DNA from: Epiperipatus broadwayi
Taxonomy: Eukaryota; Onychophora; Udeonychophora; Euonychophora; Peripatidae
Reading direction: 5' to 3'
Length of the DNA: 64,000 nt
Assembly: GCA_028023455.1 (NCBI GenBank)
Contig: JAQFVV010006245.1
Location: 7,523,331 to 7,587,330 of the forward strand
Position 1 is the stretch's first letter; every line of letters begins with the position of its first letter. A program made the translations under genes and the position numbers. The notes beneath the pieces were generated by a model. That model made no database searches. It was given only the letters and a program-made list of their open reading frames with translations, and was not told the DNA's origin. Below are positions 11,301-23,419 of the stretch, piece after piece.

Positions 11301-14300
11301 ATATCTCATAATATATCATCATTACAAACCTTCAGACAACAAAGAAGAACTATTAATTTTAAATATGCCAAATAATAAAAGATTATATTAAACTCCCAGA
11401 TTTAACCTAAATGAACTCTCATTTATGTTTATCATTAAGAAGAAAATAATTCTTATATGAAATACAAAGATTAAAAAAAGTTTAAGTGAAAATGACATTA
11501 ATTAATGCTGTGAATAATTAAATATATTAATGATGAGGCCAATATTCAACTATGTTTTCATTTAACTACAATTTCAATGGGCTTTAATGATATTTATGTG
11601 TAGTTAAGATTTAAACATGTTTAAATATGAAAAATCACCCAAAGAAGCATTGAACTTTTAGAGTATTTCTGCCATTATAGTGATTTATGATTCTTAAGTG
11701 TTTTACATAGAATCTTGGGAGTCACTAGTCAGTGGAAAAGATAAGAGTAATAATTTTCAAGGAAGTGTTAAGTATTATATTGAAGTTTATAAGAATGCAG
11801 AGCAAAGAAGAAAAATGCATATATATATTTTTTTTTTCCTCCTTTGGGTATTGTTTTTTAAATATCAATGTAAATGCAATATTAGTTATTATGTTTAGTA
11901 TTAAGGTATTTGAATTGAATATGTTGATGTATTCATATGTTTTATATTTTTATAGTTTATTTTTGAATTGATGACTTTAAAAATTATACTTAAGAAATTA
12001 ATGTAGTATGTGTGAATGTGGGAAAAGAGAGAGTATGGGTACAATAATGTTTTATATTTCTATTATAAAATAAAGTTATTTAAATTAATTTATTGGATGT
12101 TTTTAAAATATAAAATATTTAATAAGTAATTTAATGTCATCATAAATGTGAGTCATAGTAATAAAAAATGAACTATCTATGATATTTGAATTGTAAATGA
12201 TAATATAAAAAGGGGGTAAATGTATGAATAATAAAGGTGACAAAAGAATTTTGTTCTCAGTTTAGTGTAATAAAAGTAGAATATTGACAATTGTCAAATT
12301 ATATATAGTTTGTTTTGTAATATATAATGTTAAATTTATAAAATAATTGATGGGAAGATGAAATTGTAGTATTAATCTTTTGGTAAATTGTAGTGATTAA
12401 TGCTAGAAATATACATTATAATTAGATAAGTTATCATCCAGGATAGGATGAAACATCTTTCTGAGGAAATTATAGAAATAGCACAATGGGATTGATTTAT
12501 GTGACACCCATATTTGTATTTTTGGTACATAGAGATGAGAGGAATTTTCACAAAATATGGATATTAATTTCCATAAGGGCTTGGTATAGAAGTTCGGATG
12601 TTAAAGTAGTATCTTTGAGATAAAAATGACCACTTATCAGGATATAATATTCCATTTAAAAAAAAGGAGACCTCCATTTTTATATTTATAATTGTTGATT
12701 TATTAAAATCAGTTTCTTATCTATGGAATTCTTTTAGAGAGTAAAGAAAGGTATAAGGTAAGCATTGGATGAAGACTAGTTATATATTTTGAGAAATATT
12801 ATAATTTCTTTTTTAAATGATAGAGGATTGTTTTAGACAAACTTGGAGAAATACAAAATAAATGTTATAGCATTTAAAGACTATGTAAATGATACCATAC
12901 TAAAAGATAAAATGAGATCAATGTTGAGGATAAAAAGAGATAAAGAATGAACAGAATGAATGATTATCTATTAGTAATCAAATCTTGATTCAATTAATTA
13001 TTTTAATATGTCATAAATCTTATATTAAAAAGTACAATAATATAAATGTGTAATTATTGATAAACTTTGCATAAATATAAAATATGAAAATTTGATAAAA
13101 TATTGTGTTCTATGTAAGTGATGTAAAAAGGATAATAATGTATTGCATTATTCAATGAAAAAGAACTAAAAATAGAACTCATATGAAGACCTCATGAACT
13201 TTATCATTAAATCACAACATGAAAGAAAGTGTATATGTTGAAAATAATAAATTTAATATTTAAGTAATAGAATACTTGCATAATAGGAATGTTAAATTTA
13301 AAAGAGGTGTATGTAATTAAGGTATTTATTTTATCAATATAACTAATTGTACATATATCTTAATAGTATTATATGTGTTTTATAGTTAATTATATCATGT
13401 AATATTTAAGAATTTGTTATTTATTATTATTGTTGTTCAAATAAACAAATATTTTGATATAAATTTTGGACTAATGGTTTTATTTCTGCTCAGAATTATT
13501 TTTATCACAAAGTCATAGCAAAGCACATAAATCATATGGATTATTATAAAGAAGAACTTGTTAAATTAATTATTTATTATAATAAATTGTCATTTTAATT
13601 GGAAATGATCATATCTTTAAAATCACATTATTCTTATTTTAAAATCAATCTGAATTTATTCCTTGAATAAATTAAGATGGTATATGAGTTCACAAGAGAG
13701 ATTGTTATTGGAATATCTTAGCAAGTTTACATTTTATGTTAAGATGAATTTTAAAGAGTATATGTAAATTAAGTTAATTTATTTACATGACTAAAAGGGG
13801 GAAGGTTGTAATAATTATCTTGTACAGTTTCTGTAATAGTTTGTGTAAGGAAAATAAGGAATATTCAAGTATAATTAAATCATTTATTGGAAGGTAAGAT
13901 AGTAAACAATAAATGTTAATTTCTTATATTATGATTATTAAAGCTGGGTTAATTTTAAAAAGATGATTTAATTTATGTTTGTAATGTTAGTCTGGTTATT
14001 ATTAGGATGATGGGATCTTAGTAAAATCCCTCCTATTATCCAATTATATTATAGTGAGTAATTGTTAGTTCATTATAATTTGTAATTCTTTTAATTAAAA
14101 TCTGCTCTCATATTATGAGCAAATTTTAATGCATCAAAAAACTTCTTATAAAAAATGTTATTTGCAGATGATCTATTTCTGAACATTTAATCAAGTTAAA
14201 AAACTGTCTCAAGAAACTGTCATGATAATTATTATCCATCATCTCTTCTCTTTGGTCTTGAATTTTGAACTATACAAAATATGATCCATTATACTTTTAA

Positions 14301-14799
14301 ATTATCAACTTTTGCTAAACTCTTGTCTTGATACAATATTTACCCACGCAAATAGTTTTATTAATATTTGAATTATTTTAATAATAATAATATCCTTTCT
14401 TTTGTCTTTTAGTTCTTATATTTCAGAGATATAATAATTATTTTTTACTTAATTTTTACTATAAAAAGATACTGCTAGAAGTTTAAAAATATAGATTTTT
14501 ATTTTCATTTGCAATTATATATTGAAAGTCTTAACAAAAGTTTTTAATTTTGCATGTAACTTTCTTTTAAAAATCTTAGTAATTTAATTGAAATAGTAAA
14601 AATTAGTTTTAAGCAAATAAGTGTCATTTAATTATTTTTGTTTTATTTTTTGTAATAAAGTAGTGATTAGATAAGATTATTTATTTAAAAATTAAAATGT
14701 TTTAAATCACAATATATATTTTTCACTTAAAGCGAATATAATAATTAAGTTACACTTTATATATATATAATTCTAATATTCTCATGGATAAATGATGAA
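11301..14799. other. A+T-rich sequence, no gene recognised
   Basis: Two overlapping short plus-strand frames near 11698-11971 are low-complexity (Ile, Tyr, Phe, Lys) and have no recognisable motif. No transposon ends were found. The 12420-12960 stretch is slightly more complex but stops occur in every frame. Confidence 0.5.
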
Positions 14800-14844
14800 T
14801 TTCTGTGAGCCTCCATGTAATAAAAACATAATAGTTAAATAGTT

Positions 14845-14878
14845 GATGTTTCAGTACAATAACAAGTACTTTCCTCAG
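14845..14878 (-). ncRNA. Solitary hammerhead-like motif
   Basis: Read on the minus strand: CTGAGGA, one A, a perfect five-base stem AGTAC/GTACT, GAA, then ACATC. The core and helix II are present, but I find no convincing helix I, so this is probably a decayed relative of the motifs in the foldback elements. Confidence 0.35.
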
Positions 14879-15501
14879 AGCTTATTATTTTTCAAATCAT
14901 AAGAATGTGTGTGGTGAGTTCCCAGAAATAATACTATATATATATATTCTATTTCAATGAATATAATCAAATTGCTTATTTTTTACAATTTTTGACAGAC
15001 TTAAGTTCTATTGTTTAAGTATTTGTTTTATTTTTTCTGGGCTCTTGAAAAATAGATTAAAAATTCATGATATTAGTTCATTTTTAATATTTACTTGTTC
15101 GTTTATATGTAATTTTAGTGAGAAGATTATAAGAAGCTTTTATATTTTACAATAAATTAAAATTTTAAAATAAAAAATGTAAAATGGTAAAACAGTTTTT
15201 AAATAACACACTTGAGAGCAAATGCTTTTTTATGGAAATTATAAATAAGACATTATACTTCAGACTTGCCAATGGTCACATGATGAAAGTTAAAGCAATT
15301 TTAACATCTTTGTATTTCTGATTAATGACTACCAATACTGAGTGATTACCTGGGGTAACTATGAGTAAAATATTTAAATTAAATCTTTATCTGATTGGGA
15401 TTTAAATGCAAATGAAAGATGAGACATAAATATTTACTTTCTCTGGATCATGGGTCTTAAAAATGTCTGTTCATTTATTATTAATTTATAATATTAATTT
15501 T

Positions 15502-15617
<116 letters not shown>

Positions 15618-15639
15618 TATATATGATAAGAATTAGATG

Positions 15640-17070
15640 GGATAATAATGTGTAAATGTAGAGTCATAACAAATATTGTTAAAGTATTTAAGAACATAGA
15701 ATATGAATTGAAATGACAAAAATGGAATAAAATTATGAGTGAAAAATACTTTATACCCCAGCAAGTCAAATCTTATACAGTTTATCATAGTTTTAGAATA
15801 GTGGACTCAGAAATTAGAAGTCCCTGAATCAAAGTTCAATTATTTATTCAAGTATCAGATGATTTTCTGTTCAATTAACTATCTAAACACTTATTGAAAT
15901 AAAAAAAAAATTTTTTTAAAAAATTATATGCATAATAAAGACAATAGAATGAAAGATAAATGAAAGTTATCATGTTTTTCTTTAATTGATTAATAATTAT
16001 TATCTATACTTTAAATTAATTATTATTATTATTATATCATTGGACGCACATTGCTTTAAAATTTAAAATTTTGTTTCCCTGCCCCAAAAAAACTTTTTAA
16101 GGGTAAAGGACTAAAATATATTAACAAATATATACTAACTATTACCTGAAATTCCCAATTACATCCCACACACCCTTAATATTAAAAGAATTCTTAAACA
16201 AGTCAATTGCTTCAGAAGAATTCTTAAGCAAGTTAATTGCTTCAGAAATATAAATATTTTAATAATAAAGATTCTTTAATTTTTGTTATAACTATTTCAT
16301 AATAAAAAAAAAACAAACACCAATCAAAACAATACAAATATATATATAAATAAAAACAAAAAAAAATACTACTCCAACAACTAAAATGTATACATATTGA
16401 AACAGTGAGATTCGTATTCGAATCTTAAGTTTCACCTTTTTCTGTCGTCTCTCACTGACCGGTCTATCCCACCCAAATTTAAACTTTTTGGTATCGAATT
16501 GTGTGTGTAACAATATTAAAAATGTATAAATACATGTAGAGTTCAACATAAACACGCACACATTTCGATCTCAAATTAAAGGCAATAAATACGGATAAAA
16601 TAATATAATTTAGATTTCTTTTAGTTAAATAAATTTTGTGTAATATTAATAATTTATTTTGAATTTATAAAGTTCGTATTTATTGCTTAGTTTAAATTTC
16701 GTTAAATAATAATTCTAACAAAATCTGATGCAATAATTAATTAAAGTTAAAATAATTTTATTCCCTTTTGTCTTTGAAAATTTAAAAGCATCAGTCAGTG
16801 ATAGACAATAAATTAATTATAGCAAAATTCCAAAAGAATGTAATTAACGAATGTAAAAAAAAACAACAAAACAAACAATAGCACAGCAGATTTCTTTCTA
16901 ATTAAAACCAGCAAAAGCATTGATTATCCTGAGGGCAAGATAAATAAAACCTAAAAATATCTCAACAGAAAAATTAAAAGATCAAGATAAAAAAAGGAGG
17001 CCATCTTGGACTTGCTGGAGACTTTCACTTGAACTTTAGCTTTGCTCTCAAGTGGAGAGTCTAAAATATC
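15640..17070. other. A+T-rich sequence with a direct duplication
   Basis: Near 16185-16250 a TTCTTAAACAAGT/CAATTGCTTCAGAA block occurs twice in direct order. A minus-strand frame at 16292-16561 is Phe/Ile/Tyr-rich and starts in a (CA)n-like region; I do not call it a gene. Confidence 0.4.
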
Positions 17071-17196
17071 TTAAAATAAATTGATATTGCCAAGGTATGA
17101 CCGAGTAAGCACCGAGATTATTCTCCATCGGGAGACGGCCCACTGTATGCCGAACTCCACATTGCCCATCGTAAAAACACCATAATGATCTACTAC
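17071..17196 (-). CDS. Possible terminal exon of an unknown minus-strand gene
   Basis: On the minus strand a good acceptor (CTTGTCTATTTCAG) is followed by a frame of 41 codons and a TAA stop: it starts VVDHYGVFTMGNVEFGIQWA and ends SYLGNINLF. Base composition here is clearly richer in G+C and CpG than its surroundings. A second frame over the same DNA (17048-17233) is open through the acceptor and reads MILTAAAFLSISG at its start, so the frame is not certain. I recognise no family. It could also be a piece of an unclassified repeat. Confidence 0.3.
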   Translation of the reverse strand, partial: VVDHYGVFTMGNVEFGIQWAVSRWRIISVLTRSYLGNINLF

Positions 17197-17819
17197 CTGA
17201 AATAGACAAGAAAGCCGCTGCTGTTAAAATCAATAAAATGCCAAAGACAAGAAAGAAAACTGCTAATCACGAACAATCTATTATTAAACAAATGGAAGAA
17301 AACATCTTATAAAACAGGTACCTGTGTGTGTATTCCAAATTATAGAGTACTCTAGTAATAATAAGCTATAGCTCATCTCCTACTATTTGTATAACTTCTA
17401 AAATGTTAAAATTGTAAATTTGTGAAACTAAAATTTGAGAATTAATGTAATCTGTAAATTTCTCGCATAATCTAGCTTACCTCCCTCTATCCTTCTTAGG
17501 TGTGTATTTCTCAAATCTACATTTTATTTATAATTATCATTGAAATATTACCTTCTCATAATTGTCTTAGTTTGAAAGCTAAATCTATAATCGCTTGAAC
17601 AGTGAATGCGTGCCAAATTGTCATTTGCGTTATAAATAACTTAAATTTCATATAAATATGACAAGCATTCAAAGAATCAGTTATTGTAATGCAGGGTCTA
17701 CTACTTCGTAATAGCTGACATACTCGCTGTGATAATTCTCCTTTTATATATTTTTATTATTAACTTTTAATGAATAATTACGGAAATTTCATTTCTTTGA
17801 AAGTCACCAATTTTCTTTT

Positions 17820-18200
17820 AGTCAACGTTGATAATGGGGGGCCGAGTTTGAAATCTAGTTAAGTATTACCATAATCTTTTAGATCTTATACATGTGTTAC
17901 ATTTTGAAGCCACGATGCCTCATTCCATGCCGTGAATACTCCGGATTCTATAGGGTTGAATTAACCCCAGTTGTCCTACACAAGTGGACATGATAATGTT
18001 CCCATAGGGCTTGACGACCATCATGCAGCCAGCTGGAAAATTGCGACATGGACCGCTTGTCCCTGGTTATGCTCATGTGACACCTTACCTCTTCGGGTCA
18101 AGGCAGAGACCAACCCGAAACCCTTATAACTTATTCACGGCATTGCAGTTTCAGTGCTGCCATTTTATATCGCCCTTCTAAAGCATACCACGTGTTCTTT
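17820..18200. other. G+C-richer island with inverted ATGCCGTGAAT ends
   Basis: About 380 bases of clearly higher G+C and CpG content than the rest. ATGCCGTGAAT at about 17928 is matched in reverse by ATTCACGGCAT at about 18135, roughly 215 bases apart. No long frame crosses it. It may be a short DNA transposon with terminal inverted repeats, a structured noncoding RNA gene or a regulatory island; nothing here decides between these. Confidence 0.45.
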
Positions 18201-18699
18201 TATTTAGTTTATTATTCTCTATATCACTCCGCCTCGGCATTATCTTCATCATCTACTCTCAAATAAATGTTTGCCCTTAGTCGTAAAATAAATATTTTTT
18301 ATTAAATAAATGTATGTCCGCCGCTACTGATGACTCTTGCAGTGCAAAGTATAAATTCCCTACAGCACGCATTAGAAATACTCACTCGAGAACCTTAGGT
18401 AGCTAGATTACGCCTTCATATAAATGAATGCTCTTTATAAATAAATGTATTTTTATATATAATAATATTGCCAATTAGCTATTGAAACTCTGAATTTAAA
18501 ATATGATTAATAACATTAATAATGTTTTTTTTTATTAAATACGTAAATAAATAATTTTAACTATACGTCTGCAGTTAAGTTTTCATTTATTCGATACCCA
18601 TTATATATATTTCCTCGATTATATATGTTACTTAATATTCGTTGATTGTTGGCCAACTTGGAAACAAAACCATGAATCTCATGCATCTTCCTGACCACC

Positions 18700-18858
18700 A
18701 TGCCTAAAGAAGTGTTTACTTATGTCGCATCAGAGGCGTTATTCCATAGATTGTATTGTGGAACCGATAAACTATGTTCGAACTCAGTACTACCGGTGGC
18801 TTCGCGACCTAGATGGTGCTGCAGTTCTGTGTGGTGGTCGAATTCTGCACTATGTTAA
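18700..18858 (+). other. Short reading frame in a G+C-richer block
   Basis: An ATG in a good Kozak context (GACCACCATGCC) opens a 52-codon frame beginning MPKEVFTYVASEALFHRLYC in a block (about 18650-18870) that is less A+T-rich than its surroundings. It ends at TAA without a clear donor. I recognise no family, and the block may be repeat or promoter sequence. Confidence 0.2.
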
Positions 18859-19252
18859 CGAGATACACGTGTTTTGACTGTTACAATATATCATTTCAAT
18901 AATACTCATCTTGTACATTTTTACGAGTTTTTTTAAATTTTAAGTAGTGTTTTTGATGATGTGTAAAGATTATATATATATATGTTGTTTTTGCATGGCA
19001 TGAATGTTGTTGGAATGCTATATGTATAGATTTAAGTTGTTGGAGGGATGTTCTTTTTGTGTTTATATATATATGTTTTGTTTTGATTGATGTTTGTTTG
19101 GGTTTTTATTTGTAATATTTGTAATAATTAAAGAATCTTTATTGTTAAAAATGTATGATTCTGAAGCAATTAAGTTGTTTAAGAGTTCTTTTAATATTAA
19201 GGGTGTGTGGGATATAATTTGAAATTGTGGATAATAATTAGTATATATTTGC

Positions 19253-19870
19253 AATTTATCCAAACCACTTGAAACACTTTTTAGAAAAACTCTTTATTTG
19301 TACATATATACATACATCTATGTTTTGACTGTCCTGCGGTTTTCTTCAGGGTCAAATTTAGTTTAATTTCTTAGGTAATATTTACTAAGGCTGTAACCTC
19401 AAGAATATGCGCATAAAATGTGATAGTAGAGATCTCTACAGGTCTTAACCACAGGCTTACATTTTAGAAGAAAAGAGGGGAACCCCTTCTTTACTTCAAC
19501 CTACTTTCTATATAAATAGGTGAAGCTGAAGCGGTTAGATCTGAGAGCATGAAGCTATTCAATACTTCACTGATTAAGTAGGTTGAAGTAAAGAAGGGGT
19601 TCCCCTCTTTTCTTTCAAAATGCAAGCTTGTGGTTAAGACCTTTAGAGGTCTTTACTAGCGCATTTTATGTGTATATTCTTGAGGTTACAGCTTTAGTAA
19701 ATATTACTTATGTAATCAATGTGTGTTTAAATAAATTTTTAATTTCTTAAAAAAATGTAAAGTAAATTTGACTCTGAAGAAGACTACAGGACAGTTGAAG
19801 TATAGGTGTATGTATATATGTACAAATAAAGAATTTTGCTAAAAAGTGTTCAAAGTGATTTGGATAATTT
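19253..19870. mobile_element. Long foldback element
   Basis: Arms 19253-19504 and 19579-19870 are reverse complements around a 74-base loop. Outermost is AATTATCCAAA(T)CAC, then AGTGTTT and an AAATAAAG tail, then a hammerhead-like CTGAAGA core (minus 19343-19349, plus 19774-19800), then a body with GGTTACAGC, GGTTAAGACC, GTAGAG/TTAGAGGTC and AGGGGAACC landmarks. The body is shared with the element at 47874-48731, so the two belong to one family. No tRNA head is clear. The short minus-strand frame just to its left is not a gene. Confidence 0.75.
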
Positions 19871-20075
19871 GTATTTATATAGGATATTACAGCAAAATAA
19901 AGAAAAGTGTGATTTTGGTAATATTTCTAGTATATATTTGTTGATAGGTTTGGCAGAGAAACCAATGGTTGTGTTTTAGAGTTTATTTTCATTGGCTAGT
20001 CTTGTTTAATTTTGAATTTGGGATAATTTTAGTTATATACATATATAAATATTAAATCACCTCACATAGTTAAGA

Positions 20076-20228
20076 TATCCAGTACCGCCCGCTGTGAACT
20101 AATATATAAATACATTAGAGTTCGTAGTACCACCCTCTGTGAACTTATATATAAATTTTGAACTCGCTATTTTGAAATACGAACTCTAATGTATTTATAT
20201 ATTAGTTCACAGAGGGCGGTACTGGATA
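20076..20228. mobile_element. Small MITE-like hairpin
   Basis: Inverted arms of 51 bases (20076-20126 and 20178-20228) match except at one or a few bases. They read inward CAGTACCGCCC(G/T)CTGTGAACT and end in ATTAGAGTTCGTA. A partial direct copy of the arm (TACCACCCTCTGTGAACT) lies in the centre. No coding sequence. Compact TIR-only structure suggests a nonautonomous DNA transposon; the superfamily is not assigned. Confidence 0.7.
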
Positions 20229-20229
20229 A

Positions 20230-22250
20230 GGGGGATTTAGATATAAAGGTTATAGAGTTGACAAAGATTATGTTGTGGAAATGGGATAGACAGACAGATT
20301 ATGGGTAAATTTAGAGTGGGGAATGTAAAATAAAGTGGCTAACAGGTTTATCTGGGCATAATTGCTGAGATATTCTTGACTTCGTTTAAGGAGAATCCAT
20401 AATACATCACATCACACACACACATATATATATATATATGTGTGTAAATTATTAAAAACATAGTATAAGGTATATATATATATAATTTAGACAGAAACAA
20501 ACTATATATTTATATAAATTTATAATTATAAAATATTTAATTTGTAAATAGTTGGGTTTATATACGAATATTTCTTATATAATATTAAAAAATAAAACTT
20601 TTTTTTTTAAATATTAAACACACAAAAATTTACTGGGAAAAATATTTCAGCATAAAAGTAATGTTGATTATGTGAAAATTATAGATATTAGAAAACATTA
20701 TTGAAAAGTAATATGTATTGTGAGAATATGTCAAACTCTCACATATATATTAAAAAAAAGCAACACACACACCTATCTTGAATATTATTATTAAGAAGAA
20801 TTATTAAAAATTCTATTATTGATTTTACATATCAATAATTGTGTACAAATTGGTCATTTAAAAATTATAATTTTAACGACTTAACTATACTGACATGTAG
20901 ATAATTGCACCGTAAAAAAATACATATAAGCCATAAGATTATTAAAGAAAAGAAATAACCATTAAATTTTAATTTTTATTTGTCATCTATTCATTAAATA
21001 TACAAATAATAAAATGACATCATAACTGAAACAAGAAAAATGTGAACTCAAATCGACAAGATAGATATAGAACAATTAACAGAAAAGAGAAATATTTTTC
21101 TTCTTCTTGAAAATAAAAGAGATATTCAAATATAACTCTGATTAGTCAATACGTTTTGAGTAAAATTTAAACCTGAACCCATTGCTCAAAGTCATTTGAC
21201 AACAATCAGTAAATCGTCAATTCTCCAAAGAAGAAAATAATTTTGGAGGATAAAGAAAAAACCATGCTTATCATTACAAAGGGAATTAAATTAATCTATA
21301 TAAAAATACATTTTACAAGTATAAAAAAAACTCTTGGTAATCCTACTAAAGCTGAATATTAAAAGAAACCAATGACTTCATTATTTATAGGATCGTAACA
21401 AATAAAACTACGTTATCAAGTTTTAATAGAACTAATAACTTTAGATAACATTCTAACATGGTTATGTAGCTATGATTGGCTAGAGGGAAAGCAACATTGT
21501 AGAGATGCAATGTTAACCATACTACTATACGTGTAAAAAAAATAATTACTATTTGTCAATGATAAATATCAGATAAGAATGAACCACTACAAACTTTAGG
21601 AAATCCTTAGATGGAAATTATTCTCATAAACGAAGAAATGGAGCCACTATCTGGAAATTCAAACAGCATTTAAACAAGAATAATATATTTTAAAAGATGA
21701 AAAAGAAAGGATTTCTTAAAATGAAAATTTATTTCATTCATCAATATAAATTGTTTCTAAATTAATCCTAGGCTCGACTATACATGAATATCATATATAA
21801 ATGATTCTCTTTTATATATTTTTTGTTATTATTTTCTTCCTTTTAATAATAGGGCAAACTTCATTCAACTATATACTAAAGTTATTGATATTTAGTGACT
21901 ATTAATAAAATATAAAGGTAAAAACTCCAAGTTAACTTAATAACTATTGTGACTATCTACAGACTAAAAAGGTAAGACTTATTACTATATCTAATTTTAG
22001 ATATACATACTATGTTAATTGTAATGTTATAGTATAAGTGTAATTCGTTTGTTATAATTAATATATTAGTTAAATTTTTGTTTTGTTATTGAAAATGAAT
22101 GAATAACATTCTGGTATAAGTAATCTATTCTATCATATGTTAACTTCATTGAGAATAGACTTCAAAATAAAGAATAATATTTATAACTTATATCTATGTG
22201 ATATGACATCCTAAAAATAGGAAAGTCCACTATAAAATATAGATCACTAT
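20230..22250. other. A+T-rich sequence, no gene recognised
   Basis: Contains (CA)/(TA) runs at 20409-20446 and a 22-base string (20374-20395) that recurs exactly at 56401-56422. No coding blocks are seen. Confidence 0.5.
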
Positions 22251-22256
22251 TTAAAC

Positions 22257-22354
22257 AAAGAGACAAATTTATTTTATGCTATAATATTGAATTATTTCAT
22301 TTGAATGAAGAGACAAATTTATTTTGTGTTATAATATTGAATTATTTCATTGGA
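22257..22354. repeat. Two-copy 50-bp tandem repeat
   Basis: The unit beginning AGAGACAAATTTATTTT occurs at 22259 and again at 22309, with a few substitutions. It looks like a local duplication. Confidence 0.85.
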
Positions 22355-23344
22355 TAATAAACGATCATTCATCAATCTTCATAGTATATTAATGATAGTT
22401 TATTATATAATAGAGATGCAAGAATAAAGGATGATCATATTTATTTCATTTTATATTTTCCATTTTTATAACTTTATATTATGTTAAATTGAATTATGAA
22501 TACAGTTTTGTTATTTATATGTTTTCATTAAATGTTAGTTATTATAATTATGATTATTTATCTATTTCATAATTCATCATATTACAACAAACCTTACAAA
22601 CATATTACTAGTGTACAAGCAGGATATAATCACACCCCTGAACTAGAACTCATGTATATTCTTCCTGAGTTTGAATTCTGTGGAATACCGAGAGCAGATT
22701 AGAGAATACATAAAATAGGCAAATAAAATGAATTTCCTACTGTTTTAATAATATAATTTCCTAATTATATTGATGGAAATAATTTATGTTATCCCGTTGC
22801 ATATAACATTTGACGATTAAGTTATTTTTGTTTGTCTATACACATGTTCAATCTGTCATAAATGCCCGCTCCAATTACATGTATTACCTAAACTAACAGA
22901 TTATCAAATGAGGGTAAAGTGGCATTTATGTCGTCCGTTACAGTATTTAATGAAAAACAATAATTTTACATTGCATTCATCTAATCAGATAAAAGAGTAT
23001 TATTTTAATTTTTAATAACTGATGACTTAAAATGATTTCAAATATTTTTTACATTTTAATAACATTTGAAATAGTTTTATACTTCCAAAATATATTACCT
23101 ATCTTCCCGTCTTCTTTTTTTATATTATTTAGAAAAATGTAGAGGAAGAAAAATATATAAATATATAAAAAAAATCAAATATGCTTCAGCATTTATTATA
23201 GTTTAAAGAAAAACTAGATGCTGGATGCATGAATTCCTTCATATCAGATTTAATTTTACTCTTCGCTGATAAAAACAAAAGCTAAAAAGCAGTCCGGAGA
23301 TGGGGATTTATGAAAAAAAAAAGGCATATGATTTTATTGCTCGG
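22355..23344. other. A+T-rich sequence, no gene recognised
   Basis: Nothing identifiable apart from short poly-A/T tracts. Confidence 0.5.
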
Positions 23345-23349
23345 GAGTT

Positions 23350-23412
23350 TATAAGAAATTCGAATGCCAGAATCAATCCTGGAACCGCGGACGCTCTTCC
23401 AACTACGCCAAA
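23350..23412 (-). repeat. tRNA-derived SINE head or tRNA pseudogene
   Basis: On the minus strand an A-box-like TAGTTGGAAGAGCG (23393-23406) is followed 23 bases later by a B-box-like GCATTCGAATTTC (23357-23369). Flanks do not form an acceptor stem, and a CGCGCGCG plus poly-G run abuts the 5' side, so it is not a functional tRNA gene. Confidence 0.5.
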
Positions 23413-23419
23413 TCGCGCG

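Noticed and set aside
11698-11971. Two overlapping plus-strand frames
   Set aside because: Low-complexity Ile/Tyr/Phe/Lys peptides from A+T-rich DNA in two frames, with no splice or motif support.
12440-12485. CTGAGGA followed by GAAATA as a hammerhead motif
   Set aside because: The string between has no stem and no helix I or III; a chance match.
16292-16561. 89-codon minus-strand frame
   Set aside because: A hydrophobic run produced by poly-A/T and (CA)n; only its first third is complex, and it has no motif.
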